Assembly (NCBI RefSeq): GCF_916700565.1
Contig: NZ_CAKAKO010000003.1
Span: 124,001-188,000, forward strand
DNA length: 64,000 bases
Reading direction: 5' to 3'
DNA from: Xenophilus sp. Marseille-Q4582
GTDB taxonomy: Bacteria > Pseudomonadota > Gammaproteobacteria > Burkholderiales > Burkholderiaceae_C
Shown here: positions 48,104-57,255 of the stretch, piece after piece
Numbering within the stretch: the stretch's first letter is position 1
Layout: each line of letters starts with the position of its first letter
Notes under the pieces: model-generated
Seen by the model: the letters and a program-made list of their open reading frames with translations, nothing else
What the model was told of the DNA's origin: nothing
Databases searched by the model: none
Translations under genes and position numbers: made by a program

Positions 48104-49180
48104 TCATGGTGTAGGCGCAGGTCCCGGCTGCGCCGGTTCGCTGCGCACTTCCTTCCAGGTCGAACTGCGCAGCGCCAGCGGGGCGCGGCGGATGCGCACC
48201 TGGGTGGCGGCAGCGCCCATTGGCATGCCCGCTTCGACGACCGCAGGAGCCGCCGCATCGCGGCCTTCCGGTGCGCCGGCCAGCGCCGCTGCGGCAGCGG
48301 CCCGCGCCTGCGCCGCCGTTTGCTGCACGGCGGCGCGCGAGGCCTCGCCCTGCTTGAGCGCCGCGAGCACCTGCTCGGCCTGCGCGCCCTGGTCGCTGGC
48401 CAGCAGCCAGGCGGCCAGGTTGAGCTGGGCGCGCAGGTCCTCGGGTTGCAGCTGCGCGGCCTGCATCAGCGGCACGCGGGCCTGCGCCAGTTGGCCGGCC
48501 AGCAGCCGTGCATAGCCCAGGTCGCCGATCACGCGCGCATCGGCCGGGCTGCGCTGGCGCGCCTGCTCCAGCCAGGTCGCGGCCTGGACGAAATCGCCCT
48601 CGCCGCCCGCCAGCAGCCCCAGGCCGTGCAGGCCGGCCGCGGCGTCGGCCGCATTCGGCGCCCGCGACAGTTGCGTGTACGCCGCGCGGCTGGCGGCTGT
48701 CTGGCCGGTCTGGCGCAGCGCGTCGGCGCGCAGGCGCAGCACGGTGGGCGTGCTGCCGCCCTGCTGTTCCAGCACGTCGATGTGCGCGAGCGAGGCATAC
48801 CAAAGGCCCTCGCGCTGCATCTGCTCGACCAGGCGGCGGTGCGTGGCCACGGGGTCGGATTCGGGCGCGGCGGCTTCGGCGGTGCGCGCCTGAGCCTGTG
48901 CCTCGGCTGCGGCCGGGTAATGGGTCTTGGGCGCGCCGCAGCCGGCCAGCAGCGCCAGCCCGGCCAGGGCCAGCGCGCCGCGTGACGCCAGAAGGTGGCG
49001 TCGGTGTTTTTCCGCCGGGCCGCCCCAAGGAAAAACGCGCCCCCTCGGGGGGCAGCGGACCTCGCGAAGCGGGGAAGCGTGGGGGTCGTTTTTTTCCGCC
49101 GGGCCGCCCCAAGGAAAAACGCGCCCCCCTGGGGGGCAGCGGACCTCGCGAAGCGGGGAAGCGTGGGGGTTGTTGTTCAT
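48104..49180 (-). CDS. tadD: TPR lipoprotein TadD with an 84-bp repeat translated at its N-terminus
   Basis: A 358-residue protein. The C-terminal ~275 residues are a lipoprotein with lipobox LLAGC (Cys81) and TPR repeats (RVIGDLGYARLLAGQLAQAR, AAQLQPEDLRAQLNLAAWLL), as expected for TadD, the pilotin-like Tad component. The ATG (49178-49180) overlaps the tadC stop (ATGA) and looks original. Residues 5-60 are two translated copies of an intergenic hairpin repeat (PHASPLREVRCPP, then GRVFPWGGPAEK). This pushes the signal sequence to residues ~63-80. Whether the protein is still exported and lipidated is doubtful. No alternative ATG, GTG or TTG lies between the repeats and the signal sequence. 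Confidence 0.8.
   Translation of the reverse strand: MNNNPHASPLREVRCPPGGRVFPWGGPAEKNDPHASPLREVRCPPRGRVFPWGGPAEKHRRHLLASRGALALAGLALLAGCGAPKTHYPAAAEAQAQARTAEAAAPESDPVATHRRLVEQMQREGLWYASLAHIDVLEQQGGSTPTVLRLRADALRQTGQTAASRAAYTQLSRAPNAADAAAGLHGLGLLAGGEGDFVQAATWLEQARQRSPADARVIGDLGYARLLAGQLAQARVPLMQAAQLQPEDLRAQLNLAAWLLASDQGAQAEQVLAALKQGEASRAAVQQTAAQARAAAAAALAGAPEGRDAAAPAVVEAGMPMGAAATQVRIRRAPLALRSSTWKEVRSEPAQPGPAPTP
49007..49170 (-). repeat. Two tandem copies of a hairpin intergenic-type repeat inside tadD
   Basis: Copies at 49007-49086 and 49091-49170, period 84 bases, differ at only a few positions. Each contains a strong GC hairpin (CGCCCCC...GGGGGCAGCGG) and TTTTTCCGCCGGGCCGCCCC at one end. I recall this element as a multi-copy repeat in Comamonadaceae, where its accidental translation reads HASPLREVRCPP; that is from memory. 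Because the period is 28 codons, both copies keep the tadD frame open. Confidence 0.85.
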
Positions 49181-50142
49181 CGGCCCATGGCTCCCAGCGA
49201 ACGGATGATGGCCAGGAAGCCCGGCCCGGCCGTGACGATGATCAGCGCCGGCAGCAAGGTGGTGACCATGACGGCAGTCATCTTCACCGTGGTCTTGCCG
49301 ATGCGCTCCTTGAGTTCGGCGCGGCGCGCCTCGCGCAGGCGCTCGCCGTACTGGCGCAGCGGCTCCTGCACGGCGCCGCCGTGGCGGTCGATCTGCACGA
49401 TCAGGTCCACCAGGCCGGCGAGCGCGTCGTTGTTGAACACGGTCGCCAGCCGGTTCAGCGAATGCTCGCGCGTGCGGCCCCGCGCGTACTGGTGGTTGGC
49501 CAGTTCCAGTTCGCGGCCCAGCGCGCGCAGCACATGGCCGAAGTCGTTGGCCATGATCTGCATGCACTGGTCCAGTCCCAGGCCCACGCCCTGCAGCAGC
49601 CGCAGCAGGTCGACGAAAAGCGGCAGCTCGCGCGCCACCTGCTCGCGCCGCCGCGCGGCCAGCATGCCCAGCGCCCACTTGGGCAGCATGAAGCCCAGCG
49701 CGAAGGCGACGGCCATGGGCAGCATGCGCTGGCCCTTCCAGTAGCCCGCCTGTCCCAGCAGCAGCACCAGGCCCGGCAAGGCCAGCACCAGCAGCACGCG
49801 CAGGGCCAGGAAGATCAGTTGCGCGCGCGTCGACGGCCAGCCGCACTGGTCGATCAGGCGCCGGTCCTCGTCGGCGACCAGCATGCGGCCCAGGCGCGTG
49901 TGCAGCCAATGGGTCGGCAGTTCGGCGCCGCGCGCCGCATGGGCGGCTGCCGCAGCCGCGTCCATCGGGGCCGCGTCGGGGCGCTCGCCGGCTTCGGCCG
50001 GCAGCCCGCGCGCGATGGCGCGGCCCACCACCGCGCGTTCGCGGTGGCGCTGCACTTCGCGCAGCAGCAGCGACACGCCCACCAGCAGCACGGCCGCCAC
50101 CAGCAAGGCGGCGCTCAGGGTGTAGAGCAGTTCCTTGCTCAT
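49177..50142 (-). CDS. tadC: Tad pilus inner-membrane protein TadC
   Basis: A 321-residue GSPII_F/T2SSF-domain membrane protein with an N-terminal helix (LLYTLSAALLVAAVLLVGVS), central helices, the cytoplasmic F domain (ELPLFVDLLRLLQGVGLGLD) and a C-terminal membrane segment. With TadB it forms the platform for pilus assembly. The ATG at 50140-50142 overlaps the tadB stop; the longer frame is inside tadB. Its own stop overlaps the tadD start. Confidence 0.92.
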   Translation of the reverse strand: MSKELLYTLSAALLVAAVLLVGVSLLLREVQRHRERAVVGRAIARGLPAEAGERPDAAPMDAAAAAAHAARGAELPTHWLHTRLGRMLVADEDRRLIDQCGWPSTRAQLIFLALRVLLVLALPGLVLLLGQAGYWKGQRMLPMAVAFALGFMLPKWALGMLAARRREQVARELPLFVDLLRLLQGVGLGLDQCMQIMANDFGHVLRALGRELELANHQYARGRTREHSLNRLATVFNNDALAGLVDLIVQIDRHGGAVQEPLRQYGERLREARRAELKERIGKTTVKMTAVMVTTLLPALIIVTAGPGFLAIIRSLGAMGR

Positions 50143-51107
50143 GCCAGCCTCGCCAGGCGGTAGAGCAGGAAGGCGCCCAGCAACTGCAGCGCGCCGGCGC
50201 CATAGAGCATGTGGCGGCCCGACTCGTCCTGCCACATCCGCATGAAGTAACCCGCATTGAGCATCACGATGGCCATGCCCACGCCCACGGGCAGCAAGCC
50301 CAGGATCCAGGCCGACAGCCGCGTTTCGGCCGACAGGGCCGTGAGTTCCTGCTCGGCCTGCTCGCGGTCGCGCATGAAGTTCGCCACGCGCTCAAGCAGC
50401 AGGTCGGCCCGGCCGCCGTAGCGCACGCCCAGGCCCAGGATGGCGGCCAGCAGGTACATCTCTTCGATGCGCACGGTGCGCGCCATCTGCAGCAGCGCCT
50501 GGTCCAGCTCGGCGCCGCCACGCACCAGGCTGGCCGCCTTTTCGAGGTAGCCGCGCAGCGGTTCGGCCGCGCTGGGGATGGACAGCTGGAAAGCCGCGTG
50601 CGTGGAGTTGCCGATGGTGATCAGCCGCACCATCGCGTCGATGAACGTGGGCAGCTGCCGCACCAGCTTGCGCCGGAAGCGCTGCACGGCCAGCCAGATG
50701 GCGAAGCCGCCGAAGACGCCGCTGAGCAGCACCACGGCCGCCGCGGCCGGCGGGCCGACGAACAGGCCGGCCGCCGCCGTGGCCACGAGCGCAGCCACGG
50801 CACCCAGCAGCAGCAGGCCGGGGCGCACCGCGCCGGCCATCCAGCCGGGCAGCGCGAAATGCAGGCCCCTGCGCGGCGGTGCGGCCGGCACAGCGGACGA
50901 GGCGGCCGGCGCATCGAACAGCGGCTCCGGTTCGCGCATCCACGGCGCGGGCTCGATGGCCTCGGCCGTGGCGGGGCGCAGCTGCCGGTCCAGGTGCGCG
51001 CCCACGGCCGCGCGTTCGCGCTCGCGCGCCGAGAGGTGCCACAGCCACAACCCCGCCGCGGCCAGCAACAGGGCCAGCGCGAGCACGATAAGCAGGCGCT
51101 CAGGCAC
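50139..51107 (-). CDS. tadB: Tad pilus inner-membrane protein TadB
   Basis: A 322-residue T2SSF-domain protein with an N-terminal membrane helix, a ~60-residue linker, and a helix pair (GLLLLGAVAALVATAAAGLF). The F domain follows (QLPTFIDAMVRLITIGNSTH), and a C-terminal helix closes the protein. It is the paralogue and partner of TadC. It overlaps tadA by eight bases and tadC by four, so translation is tightly coupled. Confidence 0.92.
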   Translation of the reverse strand: MPERLLIVLALALLLAAAGLWLWHLSARERERAAVGAHLDRQLRPATAEAIEPAPWMREPEPLFDAPAASSAVPAAPPRRGLHFALPGWMAGAVRPGLLLLGAVAALVATAAAGLFVGPPAAAAVVLLSGVFGGFAIWLAVQRFRRKLVRQLPTFIDAMVRLITIGNSTHAAFQLSIPSAAEPLRGYLEKAASLVRGGAELDQALLQMARTVRIEEMYLLAAILGLGVRYGGRADLLLERVANFMRDREQAEQELTALSAETRLSAWILGLLPVGVGMAIVMLNAGYFMRMWQDESGRHMLYGAGALQLLGAFLLYRLARLA

Positions 51108-52410
51108 GGCGCTCCCCCGCGGCGCGCAGGCTCTGGCGCAGGCGAGCGATCTTGGGCGAATGCGGCTGGATGCCCAGCGAGACCCAGCGGTCGCGGTCCT
51201 CGCCTTCGGGGCCGTGCACGGTCTCGTGGCGGTACAGCTCCTGCATCGCGACCACGTTGTCGTTCACGCCCGTCACTTCGGAGATCGACAGGATGCGCCG
51301 CTGCCCGCCCGGCAGGCGGCCGATCTGCACGATGAAATCGATCGCGTTGGCGATCTGGCGGCGCAGGCTCACCTCGCTGCCCTGGAAACCCGCGAAACCG
51401 GCCAGCATCTCCAGCCGGTACAGGCATTCGCGCGGCGAACTGGCGTGGATGGTGCCCATGGAGCCGTCGTGGCCCGTGGTCATGGCCTGCAGCATCTCGA
51501 TGACCTCGGCGCCGCGCACCTCGCCCACGATGATGCGGTCGGGCCGCATGCGCAGGCTGTTGCGCAGCAGGTCGCGGATGGTGACCACGCCCGCGCCGTC
51601 GAAGCCGCCGGGCCGGCTTTCGAGCCGCACGACGTGCGAATGGCCGAGCGACAGCTCGGCCGTGTCCTCGATGGTGACCACGCGCTCGTAGTCGGGAATG
51701 AAGGTGGCCAGCGCGTTGAGCAGCGAGGTCTTGCCCGAGCTGGTGCCGCCGCTGACCAGCACGTTGCAGCGCGCGCGCACGGCCATCTCCAGCAACTGCG
51801 CGATGGTGGGGTCGAAGGTGCCCAGCTTGATGAGGTCGGCGGGCGTGAGCGGGTCCTTGCGGAACTTGCGGATCGAGACCGACACGCCGTCGATGGCCAG
51901 CGGCTCGATCACCACGTTGAGGCGGCCGCCGTCGGGCAGGCGCGCGTCCACCATCGGGTTCGCCTCGTCGAGCCGGCGCCCCAGCGGCGCGAGGATGCGG
52001 CGCACGATGCGGATCACGTGCTCGTCGTCGGCGAAGCGCAGTGACTCGCGCTGCAGCACGCCGCGCCGCGACACGTACACGTTGCGGTGGCCGTTGATGA
52101 GGATGTCTTCCACCGCCGGGTCGGCCAGCAGGTCTTCCAGCGGCCCCAGGCCCGCCAGTTCCTTGGTCAGCGCGTCCGCGATCAGCTGCGTCTCGCGCTC
52201 GTTGACCGGCACGCGCTGCAGGCGCACGAAGCTTTCCAGTTCCAGCTCCACGAACTGCTGGATGGCCGTGCGCGACCAGCGGCCGAACTCGGCCCCCAGC
52301 TCCTCGATGCGCGTGAGCAGGTGCTCATGCGTCCAGCTCTTGATGTCCTGGAACTGCTGCGAATGCACGAAGGCGTCGCTGTCGTCGGAGAACTCGATTT
52401 CCGTGCTCAC
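51100..52410 (-). CDS. tadA: Tad pilus assembly ATPase TadA (CpaF family)
   Basis: A 436-residue secretion ATPase of the CpaF/VirB11 type. Motifs in order are VEDILINGHRNVYVSRRGVL, Walker A SGGTSSGKTSLLNAL (Lys227), the Asp box IEDTAELSLGHSHVVRLESR, Walker B RIIVGEVRGAEVIEML and the His box TTGHDGSMGTIHASSP. It powers both extension and, in some Tad systems, retraction. It begins 15 bases after tadZ ends. Confidence 0.95.
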   Translation of the reverse strand: MSTEIEFSDDSDAFVHSQQFQDIKSWTHEHLLTRIEELGAEFGRWSRTAIQQFVELELESFVRLQRVPVNERETQLIADALTKELAGLGPLEDLLADPAVEDILINGHRNVYVSRRGVLQRESLRFADDEHVIRIVRRILAPLGRRLDEANPMVDARLPDGGRLNVVIEPLAIDGVSVSIRKFRKDPLTPADLIKLGTFDPTIAQLLEMAVRARCNVLVSGGTSSGKTSLLNALATFIPDYERVVTIEDTAELSLGHSHVVRLESRPGGFDGAGVVTIRDLLRNSLRMRPDRIIVGEVRGAEVIEMLQAMTTGHDGSMGTIHASSPRECLYRLEMLAGFAGFQGSEVSLRRQIANAIDFIVQIGRLPGGQRRILSISEVTGVNDNVVAMQELYRHETVHGPEGEDRDRWVSLGIQPHSPKIARLRQSLRAAGERRA

Positions 52411-52425
52411 ACCATCCTCCCCCGG

Positions 52426-53814
52426 TCAGTCGCCCATGCCCCGGCCGCCGCCAAGCCGCGCCTTCAGCGCCTGCCAGGCCGAGCGGGCCACCGCGGGCAT
52501 GCCCGCACCGCCAATGCGGGCGCTCGCGCCGCCCGCGGCCCCGCCTTCCTGGCGCAGGCTGCGCGCCAGCGCCTGCACGGCCTGCGAATACGCGTCGCTG
52601 CGCGCGCTCGTCACCAGCATCTCGCCGCGGCTCGCCGCCGCCAGCAGCGCGGCCCGGCGCGCAGGCACCACGTGCGCGAGGGCCAGGCCCAGGCGCTGCG
52701 CGATGTCGCCGGCCCCCAATCCGGCCTGAGGGTCGAACTGGTTGATGACCAGTTGCAGCCGCTCGGCCGGCAGGCCGCGCGCGGCCAAGTCGCGCAGCAG
52801 CGCGGCCGTGGAGACGACCCCACCCAGGCTCTGGTCGCACACCACCCAGACGCGGTCGGCCGCCCGGGCGACCTGCGCCACGAAATCCGCCGGCGCGAAA
52901 CCGCCCAGGTCCACCACGCGATGCGTGAAGAAGTCGTCCAGCCGCTGGATCAGCGACACGGAATCGGCATGCGAGATCTCGCGCATCTGCGCCAGCTGGG
53001 CCGGCAGGGGCAGCACCGACATCCCGCTGCCATGGCGCGCGAAGGCGCTGTGCACCAGCGTGCGGTCCAGCCGCCGCAGGTTGCGCACGCCGTCGACGAA
53101 GCTGAATTCGCTTTCGCTGTCCAGGTACATCAGGCTGTCGCGCGCCGGCAGGCCCAGGTCGAGCAGGGCCACGCCCTGCGGCGCGTCCTCGTCCGCGGGC
53201 TCGGCGGGTGGGGCCTGGCTCGCCGCGATGGCGGCCGCGCCTTGCTGCAGCACCAGCGCCAGGCTGGCGGCCAGCGTGCTCACGCCCAGGCCGGCGCGCG
53301 CGCCGAGCAGCGCCACGGTCTGTCCGCGCGAATGCGGCCGCTGCGCGGGCCGGCGCGCCAGCACCGCCGCCAGCACGGCTTGCGCTTCGGCGGGCGTGGC
53401 ATCCAGGTCCACGAAGTCATGCACGCCCGCGCGCAGCGCCGCCAGCATGGAGGCCGGCTCGCTCGCGCGGCCCACGCCCACCACCGGCAGGTGCGGCCAC
53501 GAGTGGGTCAGCGCCTTGGGCAGCGACTGCAAGGGCGCGGCGGCCGCGCAGAAGTCGATGAGCAGCGCCTGCGGCCGATGGCGCGCGATCTGCGCGTCCA
53601 GCAGGCTGGCCGGCGCATCGCCGGGCACGGGCAGCACGCGGCCCTGTTCCCAGAAGCTGCGGGCCAGCCAGTCGGCATGCGCTTCGGCCTGCGAGACCAG
53701 CAGGTAGCGGTGCGGGCCCGCGGGCGCCGCCTCTTCCGGCGCGGGCGCGCCCTGCTGCGCGTCGTGCGGCCCGCGCGGGTCTTCCACCGGTCGCAGGAGG
53801 GGGCGGCTGCTCAT
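52426..53814 (-). CDS. tadZ: Tad pilus localisation ATPase-like protein TadZ (CpaE family)
   Basis: A 462-residue protein with an N-terminal receiver-like domain (about 35-150) and a C-terminal MinD/ParA-like domain. The P-loop region reads ALLGARAGLGVSTLAASLAL, which lacks the usual GKT Lys, as in many TadZ/CpaE proteins. Later motifs are ALLDLGLPARDSLMYLD and VVDLGGFAPADFVAQV. TadZ directs the pilus machine to a cell pole. A C-terminal Gly/Arg-rich tail is present. The ATG overlaps the cpaC stop (ATGA); the longer frame lies in cpaC. Confidence 0.9.
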   Translation of the reverse strand: MSSRPLLRPVEDPRGPHDAQQGAPAPEEAAPAGPHRYLLVSQAEAHADWLARSFWEQGRVLPVPGDAPASLLDAQIARHRPQALLIDFCAAAAPLQSLPKALTHSWPHLPVVGVGRASEPASMLAALRAGVHDFVDLDATPAEAQAVLAAVLARRPAQRPHSRGQTVALLGARAGLGVSTLAASLALVLQQGAAAIAASQAPPAEPADEDAPQGVALLDLGLPARDSLMYLDSESEFSFVDGVRNLRRLDRTLVHSAFARHGSGMSVLPLPAQLAQMREISHADSVSLIQRLDDFFTHRVVDLGGFAPADFVAQVARAADRVWVVCDQSLGGVVSTAALLRDLAARGLPAERLQLVINQFDPQAGLGAGDIAQRLGLALAHVVPARRAALLAAASRGEMLVTSARSDAYSQAVQALARSLRQEGGAAGGASARIGGAGMPAVARSAWQALKARLGGGRGMGD

Positions 53815-55268
53815 CGGGAAAAGCCCGGCACGGGCGCGTCGCTCGCGCCGCCCAGAAGGATCTGCCGCCACACGGGCGCGTCGCGCTGCTCGTTCTGGCC
53901 CGGCAGGTAGGTGTTCAGGTCGGTGCCCCGCGCGATGGGCCGCACCAGATGCGGCGTGACCACGATCACCAGCTCCTTTTCGGACTGCTGGTAGCTGTTG
54001 CGGCGAAAGAAGCTGCCCAGCACGGGCAGGTCGCCGAGCATGGGCACCTTGTCCACGTTGGAGGCCGTGCTGCGGCTCACGAGCCCGCCGATGACGAAAC
54101 TCTCGCCATCCCCCAGTTCCACGGTGGTGTCGGCCCGGCGCGTGGTGATGGCAGGCACGGCCGTGCCATTGATGCTCAGCGCGTTGGCGTAATCCAGGTC
54201 GCTGGCCTCGGGCGCCACCTTCAGGCCGATGCGCGCATCGGACAGCACCGTGGGCGTGACCGTGAGGCCGACGCCGAACTGCTTGTATTCGATGGAGGTG
54301 GTGCCCAGCCCCTGCGGCACCGGGATGGGCAGTTCGCCGCCGGCGAGAAAGCTCGCGCTTTGGCCCGACATGGCCACCAGCGTGGGCTCGGCCAGCACGC
54401 GGGCTAGGCCGTTGCCTTCGAGCAGGCCCAGGTTCACGCCGATACCGGCCTTGCCGAAGTTGAACAGCAGGTTCAGCGCCTGCGCCAGGGGCTGCGTGTA
54501 TTCGCCCGTGATGCTGCCATCGCTGCCCATCGACGATTCGCGCAGCGATGCGGGCGAGAACACACCGAAGCTGAAGCCATGCGAATTGGGCCGCGTGCTG
54601 AAGATGTTCAGGCCCACCTGCTTGAGGGTGGAGCGGTTGAACTCCACCACCTTCACGTCCACCTGCACCGTGTGGCTGCGCACGTCGACCTCCGAGCGGT
54701 CGGCAAGCACGGCCTTGTCGCCGTGGCCGGCCGCCACGCGCTCGCGCGCCTGCGCATGGGCCTGCGCGTCGGCAAAGCGCCCTTCCACCACGGCCGTGCG
54801 GCGCTGCACCTGCAACTCGTAGCGGTGAGCGGCCGCGCGGCCCTTTTCCCACACCATCAAGGTCGTGACGCCCGGCGCCTTGCCCGTCAGGATCAGCCGC
54901 GCGGCGGGCGAATGGGCCTGCTGGCGCGTGACCGTCACGGCCGCGATGGCCTCGTCGGCAATGGCGATGCGCTCCACGCCCGCGCCGAACACCAGCTCCT
55001 GCTGGCTGCCGACCTGCAGCAGCTGCCGCTGCATCTCGCCCGGCGCCGGCTGCAGCGCGGCGCCGGCCGGTGCCACCGCTCCCGCGCTGCGCGCGGCCGC
55101 GGGCTTCATCACGGCAGCGGGCGCTGCCGGCTGCGCCAGCGTCGCGCCGGGCGCCAGGGCCAGCGCCGCGAGGCAGGCGCGGGCCCACGCGGTGCACCCA
55201 CACGGGCCCGCGTGGGCGATCGAGTTGCGCCGCAACGGCGTCGGAGGCAGGGCCGGAACAGGGTTCAT
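53811..55268 (-). CDS. cpaC: Tad pilus secretin CpaC/RcpA
   Basis: A 485-residue outer-membrane secretin. A signal sequence (ACLAALALAPGATLAQ) is followed by an N-terminal BON/N0-like domain (QVGSQQELVFGAGVERIAIA; KAPGVTTLMVWEKGRAAAHR). The secretin core has VLAEPTLVAMSGQSASFLAG and GGELPIPVPQGLGTTSIEYK. It ends with VDKVPMLGDLPVLGSFFRRN and KELVIVVTPHLVRP, the standard secretin signatures. It begins one base after cpaB ends. Confidence 0.93.
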   Translation of the reverse strand: MNPVPALPPTPLRRNSIAHAGPCGCTAWARACLAALALAPGATLAQPAAPAAVMKPAAARSAGAVAPAGAALQPAPGEMQRQLLQVGSQQELVFGAGVERIAIADEAIAAVTVTRQQAHSPAARLILTGKAPGVTTLMVWEKGRAAAHRYELQVQRRTAVVEGRFADAQAHAQARERVAAGHGDKAVLADRSEVDVRSHTVQVDVKVVEFNRSTLKQVGLNIFSTRPNSHGFSFGVFSPASLRESSMGSDGSITGEYTQPLAQALNLLFNFGKAGIGVNLGLLEGNGLARVLAEPTLVAMSGQSASFLAGGELPIPVPQGLGTTSIEYKQFGVGLTVTPTVLSDARIGLKVAPEASDLDYANALSINGTAVPAITTRRADTTVELGDGESFVIGGLVSRSTASNVDKVPMLGDLPVLGSFFRRNSYQQSEKELVIVVTPHLVRPIARGTDLNTYLPGQNEQRDAPVWRQILLGGASDAPVPGFSR

Positions 55269-55269
55269 A

Positions 55270-56283
55270 TCAATAGTGCAAGGTGTCCCGCTGGCTGCCG
55301 CGGATCACTTCGACGGCCTGCCCTGCCGGCGCGGCGGGTGCCCGCGGGGCGGCCGTTCGCACTGGTGGGGCGGCCGAGGCGGCCGCGGCGGATGTCCGCA
55401 CGGCCGGGGCGGCGGCGCCGGCGGCCAGGTCGGCCGTGGCCAGGCCGGCGTGCGCCTTGTCCAGGCCTTCGAGCGGCGGGCGCGGCGGCTCGCCCGCGCG
55501 GCGTGGCCGCGGCTGCAGGGCTGTCGGCAGCTCGGCGAACAGGCTCGGGTCCGGCACCTGGGTGTCGTCGGGCCGGCGCAGCGCCAGCAGCAGCCGCGCC
55601 TGGGCATCGCCCAGCGCGAGCCGGTTCACCTCTTCCACCGGCACGGCCAGCACCGTGGTGCGCACCGGCTCCTGGCGCTGCGCTGCCGCATCGCCGCGGC
55701 TGCCGCTGCCCGCGACGCCAGCACCGGGCCGCGCCGGGCCGCCATCGACGGAGGCGCTGCCGAAGGCCAGCACCCGCAGGCGCGGCAGCAGCAGGCGGGC
55801 CTGGCCGCGCTCGACCTCCCGGCTGTCGCTCTTGAGCACGAAGAACACATCGACGTAGTCGCCCGGCCGGATGCGGTTGCCCACGCCCATCACCTCGTCG
55901 GCCTTGACGGCCACGGCGCGCTCCCCCGGCTCCAGCCGCAGAGCCAGGCCGGAGACCAGCTGGCTTTCGGTGATCGGCGTGTTCTCGCCCAGGTCGTACA
56001 CAGGCACGCGGCCAACGGCGGCGGCTTCGTCCGCCACCGCATCGGCCAGCTGGATGGGCAGCTGCACCACGCGCAGCGCGTCCTTCTCGATGGGCTGCCC
56101 GGCCGGCAGCGGCTTGGCCGCCACCACCACGGCGAACTGCGCCTGCGGCCGGGGCGCCACCGCGCTCGCCGGCGCGGCCGGTGCCACGGGCGCCGGCTTG
56201 CGGCCGAGCATCCAGGCGTAGGCGGCCAGGGCCAAGGCCAGCAGCAGCAGGACGATGGCGGCGACGCGGGTGAAGCGGGTCAT
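55270..56283 (-). CDS. cpaB: Flp pilus assembly protein CpaB/RcpC
   Basis: A 337-residue CpaB protein with an N-terminal membrane anchor (AAIVLLLLALALAAYAWML). A SAF domain follows (VVVAAKPLPAGQPIEKDALR), with the RcpC segment (GVGNRIRPGDYVDVFFVLKS) and a long Ala/Pro-rich C-terminal tail. I place the start at MTRFTRVAAIV (56281-56283) because the 12 codons before it are not CpaB-like. It probably stabilises the secretin channel on the periplasmic side. Confidence 0.9.
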   Translation of the reverse strand: MTRFTRVAAIVLLLLALALAAYAWMLGRKPAPVAPAAPASAVAPRPQAQFAVVVAAKPLPAGQPIEKDALRVVQLPIQLADAVADEAAAVGRVPVYDLGENTPITESQLVSGLALRLEPGERAVAVKADEVMGVGNRIRPGDYVDVFFVLKSDSREVERGQARLLLPRLRVLAFGSASVDGGPARPGAGVAGSGSRGDAAAQRQEPVRTTVLAVPVEEVNRLALGDAQARLLLALRRPDDTQVPDPSLFAELPTALQPRPRRAGEPPRPPLEGLDKAHAGLATADLAAGAAAPAVRTSAAAASAAPPVRTAAPRAPAAPAGQAVEVIRGSQRDTLHY

Positions 56284-56315
56284 GGGCTCTTGCGTTCTGG
56301 GATTTGCAGCGCAGC

Positions 56316-56756
56316 TCAAAGCAGCTGAAGGGGGCTGAGCTGGACCACCGACTCGCTGCTGAGCGTGGCAGGCACGGGCAGCAGCGAGGGAATCAGCGGT
56401 GCAGCCCGGTAGTCATAGGCGATGCGAACGGTGATGCAGGTCAGCGCCGTGTTCTCCGTGCAAGCCACAGAACTGACCACCGGTTGAGGATCGCTGCTGC
56501 CCGTGGCTGCCTGCAGCCACGCCAGCGGACGTGCTGCCGCCGCGCGCGCGGCGTCCATGCGCTGCGCCAGTGCCTGGGCGCTGTCAGCGGCGTTCTGGTA
56601 GCGCAGCGCCGCCCGCCCGCCTTCGGCGGCCGCCAGGGCCATCGTGTGCTGCGCCCCGAAGATCAGGCCGTAGGTCACGATGGCGTAAAGAATCAGAAAC
56701 AGGGCCGGAAAGAGCAGCACGAACTCGACGCTGGCCGAGCCCTGCTCCTTGCGCAT
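56316..56756 (-). CDS. TadE-like minor pseudopilin
   Basis: A 146-residue TadE protein. MRKEQGSASVEFVLLFPALF carries the G-x-A-S-V-E-F processing motif at the very start of a hydrophobic helix, followed by GAQHTMALAAAEGGRAALRY. Two cysteines (ACTENTALTC) may pair. The ATG at 56754-56756 gives the normal short leader; a start at 56810 would overlap tadV by 22 bases. It lies between the prepilin peptidase and cpaB. Confidence 0.85.
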   Translation of the reverse strand: MRKEQGSASVEFVLLFPALFLILYAIVTYGLIFGAQHTMALAAAEGGRAALRYQNAADSAQALAQRMDAARAAAARPLAWLQAATGSSDPQPVVSSVACTENTALTCITVRIAYDYRAAPLIPSLLPVPATLSSESVVQLSPLQLL

Positions 56757-56788
56757 GGCCGCTGCAGCGCACAGCGGGCGGCCCTCAT

Positions 56789-57247
56789 TCAGGACATGTG
56801 GTGTTGCCATGCCAGCCACCCCATCGTCATCACGGCCATGTGGGCCGCATAAGGAATCTCTCGCTTGCGGGTGCGCGGCAGGCCCGTGCGGGAGCGCCAG
56901 ACCAGCAGCGCCAGCGCATGCACACCCGCCAGCAGACTGGCGCCCACCCACACCCACAGCAGCGGCCAAGGGCCGATCCACAGGCCCAGGGCGGCGGCGA
57001 ACTTGACGTCGGCCGCGCCCATGAGGCCTACCGCATAGAACCCCAGAAGAACGGCAAAAGCCGTTGCTGCAGTCATCACCGCAGTGCGCCAATCCACGCC
57101 CAAAGGCTGCCAGCCACCCACCAGCGCTACAACGGCCGTGCAGACACCAGCCAGGACAAGCAGGTTGGGGACTCGACGATGGCGCAGGTCGCAGGTAGCG
57201 ATGCACACCAGCCAGATCGACAGGACGAACGCCACCGCTGTGATCAA
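56789..57247 (-). CDS. tadV: Prepilin peptidase TadV/CpaA (A24 family)
   Basis: A 152-residue polytopic membrane protease. The two catalytic aspartates of A24 peptidases are visible in ATCDLRHRRVPNLLVLAG and MGAADVKFAAALGLWIG. It lacks the N-terminal methylase domain of PilD, as expected for TadV. It cleaves the Flp and TadE/F leaders. It starts eight bases after flp ends. Confidence 0.93.
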   Translation of the reverse strand: MITAVAFVLSIWLVCIATCDLRHRRVPNLLVLAGVCTAVVALVGGWQPLGVDWRTAVMTAATAFAVLLGFYAVGLMGAADVKFAAALGLWIGPWPLLWVWVGASLLAGVHALALLVWRSRTGLPRTRKREIPYAAHMAVMTMGWLAWQHHMS

Positions 57248-57255
57248 ACCCCGAA

